Shown in pieces: positions 63,389-64,000 of a stretch of 64,000 nucleotides of DNA (its first letter is position 1; every line of letters starts with the position of its first letter). The notes below the pieces were generated by a model that was given only the letters and a program-made list of their open reading frames with translations, had not been told where the DNA came from and made no database searches. Source of the DNA: Candidatus Thiovulum stygium (GTDB taxonomy: Bacteria > Campylobacterota > Campylobacteria > Campylobacterales > Thiovulaceae); contig CP091137.1 in NCBI GenBank assembly GCA_021582295.1, positions 1,258,001 to 1,322,000 on the forward strand, in the 5' to 3' direction. Position numbers and translations under genes: made by a program.

Positions 63389-64000
63389 TTATAAATCTAT
63401 ATTTTCAAAATAATCTAAAATATCTAAAGATAATTGAAGTTTTGATAATTTTGGAAATTTAAATTCAGTTCCATTTCGTAAAAAAAGATCTATCTGATTT
63501 GAATCTGAGCCGAAACTTTCACTATTTTCAAGAATATTCAAACAGACTCCATATAAATCTTTTTTTTCTAGCATTGCTCTAGCATATTCAGAACCACGAC
63601 TTTTATCAGTTTCAGCTTTAAAACCAATTGCACGAATTCCATTTTTATCAAGATTTTCGAGAATATCAATATTTTCAGTGAGTTCAAGATTCCAACTTGC
63701 GCCGATGAGGTGCGATTTTAATTTGCCATCATGTTTAATTTTTGGACGATAATCAGCAACAGCTGAACTCATAAAAAGATATGGAATTTTTTGAATTAAT
63801 TGAGTTTTTCCTGATTCGCCAAGTTTTGGTTTAACTATTAATCCTTTTTTAGCAATTCTAATAGAATCATTAATATATTTATTTAATTCGTCGGCAGATT
63901 GAATTTCAATTTTACAACTCTCATTTGGCAAACTTTCAGGAAAACGAGATGAAATAAAACATACATCAGCACCACGAAAATATAGAGCTTTTGCTAAAGC
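63389..64000 (-). CDS. coaBC: CoaBC (Dfp), C-terminal phosphopantothenoylcysteine synthetase part, cut by window edge
   Basis: The frame is open to the right edge; the upstream part reads ALAKALYFRGADVCFISSRF, the start of the CoaB Rossmann-like fold. SSAVADYRPK is the signature where phosphopantothenate binds, and IGFKAETDK and NLELTENIDIL follow. The C-terminus ends YFENIDL. CoaBC performs two steps of coenzyme A synthesis; the flavin CoaC half lies outside the window. One GATGAGGT copy at 63704 falls within this gene. Confidence 0.9.
   Translation of the reverse strand, partial: ALAKALYFRGADVCFISSRFPESLPNESCKIEIQSADELNKYINDSIRIAKKGLIVKPKLGESGKTQLIQKIPYLFMSSAVADYRPKIKHDGKLKSHLIGASWNLELTENIDILENLDKNGIRAIGFKAETDKSRGSEYARAMLEKKDLYGVCLNILENSESFGSDSNQIDLFLRNGTEFKFPKLSKLQLSLDILDYFENIDL

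Larger units (their letters stand above)
3617..63711. repeat. Dispersed 8-mer GATGAGGT / ACCTCATC, 36 copies (candidate DNA-uptake sequence)
   Basis: Exact copies found by reading both strands. GATGAGGT starts at 3617, 7064, 7738, 12426, 21235, 24952, 31194, 32645, 36726, 41766, 42690, 43215, 44964, 54251, 57841, 60420, 63704. ACCTCATC starts at 4136, 5418, 6510, 7786, 9162, 15123, 16403, 18462, 22263, 24866, 26241, 30651, 33767, 36911, 43238, 56837, 57867, 60390, 61522. A C often precedes the GATGAGGT strand (19 of 36). There is no orientation bias. Eight copies are intergenic; three inverted pairs mark gene ends. In genes the motif most often reads Asp-Glu-Val, but also Thr-Ser-Ser, Leu-Ile, Pro-His and Met-Arg. 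Such use in every frame argues for selection on DNA. Confidence 0.85.

Noticed and set aside
3617-63711. GATGAGGT as a Chi or KOPS-type oriented motif
   Set aside because: Copies are nearly equal in both orientations and no switch of orientation is seen along the window; Chi and KOPS are normally strand-biased on a replichore.
1-64000. tRNA, rRNA or tmRNA genes
   Set aside because: No cloverleaf T-arm sequences or rRNA signatures were noticed on either strand; a covariance-model scan would be needed to exclude them fully.

Overview
The window is very AT-rich, densely coded and bacterial. Gene content points to a Campylobacterota (epsilonproteobacterial) chromosome: a cbb3 oxidase cluster with a DUF4006-type protein, LPP20-type lipoprotein, an OprD/major-porin type outer-membrane protein, leuD-leuB followed by a CiaD-like gene, hisB-lptC-lptA-engB, mltD-rlpA, and a MshL/CtsD-type secretin. 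Gene names rest on motifs recognised by eye. The species is not identifiable from this alone; a free-living, microaerobic, flagellated relative of Sulfurimonas/Thiovulum is a reasonable guess.

Layout. 1-3 kb: the 3' end of mfd, then a broken DUF1566 gene cut by two tandem group II intron 5' fragments that run into nth. 3-7.5 kb: galU, then a MbnP/MbnH 'metallo-mystery' pair with an outer-membrane barrel gene. 7.5-8.6 kb (-): an orphan Csx20-like gene with two small membrane proteins. 8.6-14.8 kb (-): one long operon of secretin, radical SAM, HlyD-like adaptor, TolC, MotB-like and LPP20 genes. 14.8-17.6 kb: repeats, a DUF1566 lipoprotein, a coiled-coil protein and a maturase remnant. 17.8-25.9 kb: porin, leuDB, a broken ExeA/CtsP-like ATPase, mnmE and a deleted sensor-kinase pseudogene. 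25.9-36 kb: ParA-like ATPase, UvrD-like helicase, AAA+ protein, GlcF-like Fe-S protein, SNF2 ATPase. 36.3-43.1 kb: tatD, mltD, rlpA, hisB, lptC, lptA, engB, proA. 43.4-52 kb: ridA, a very acidic protein, a FixH-like protein, ybeY, a PD-(D/E)XK protein, an EAL protein and ccoNOQP. 52.2-64 kb: a GAF/HD-GYP protein, a two-component system, smpB, rpsU, a Rha-type phage regulator, guaB, an L,D-transpeptidase, mutS2, tmk and coaBC.

Two window-wide signals stand out. First, the 8-mer GATGAGGT/ACCTCATC occurs 36 times (17 in one orientation, 19 in the other), about once per 1.8 kb. It lies in all reading contexts and is over-represented between genes, where it forms three inverted pairs at gene ends that look like terminators. 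This is the signature of a DNA-uptake signal sequence, and I know of none described for this phylum. Second, about ten apparent frameshifts all lie at A or T runs, mostly of seven bases, and each is repaired by adding one base. The affected genes include lptA, the SNF2 ATPase and the L,D-transpeptidase. This is either systematic homopolymer under-calling or reliance on polymerase slippage. Real decay is also present: intron fragments, an internally deleted kinase and scattered DUF1566 tails.

No rRNA, tRNA or CRISPR array was seen.
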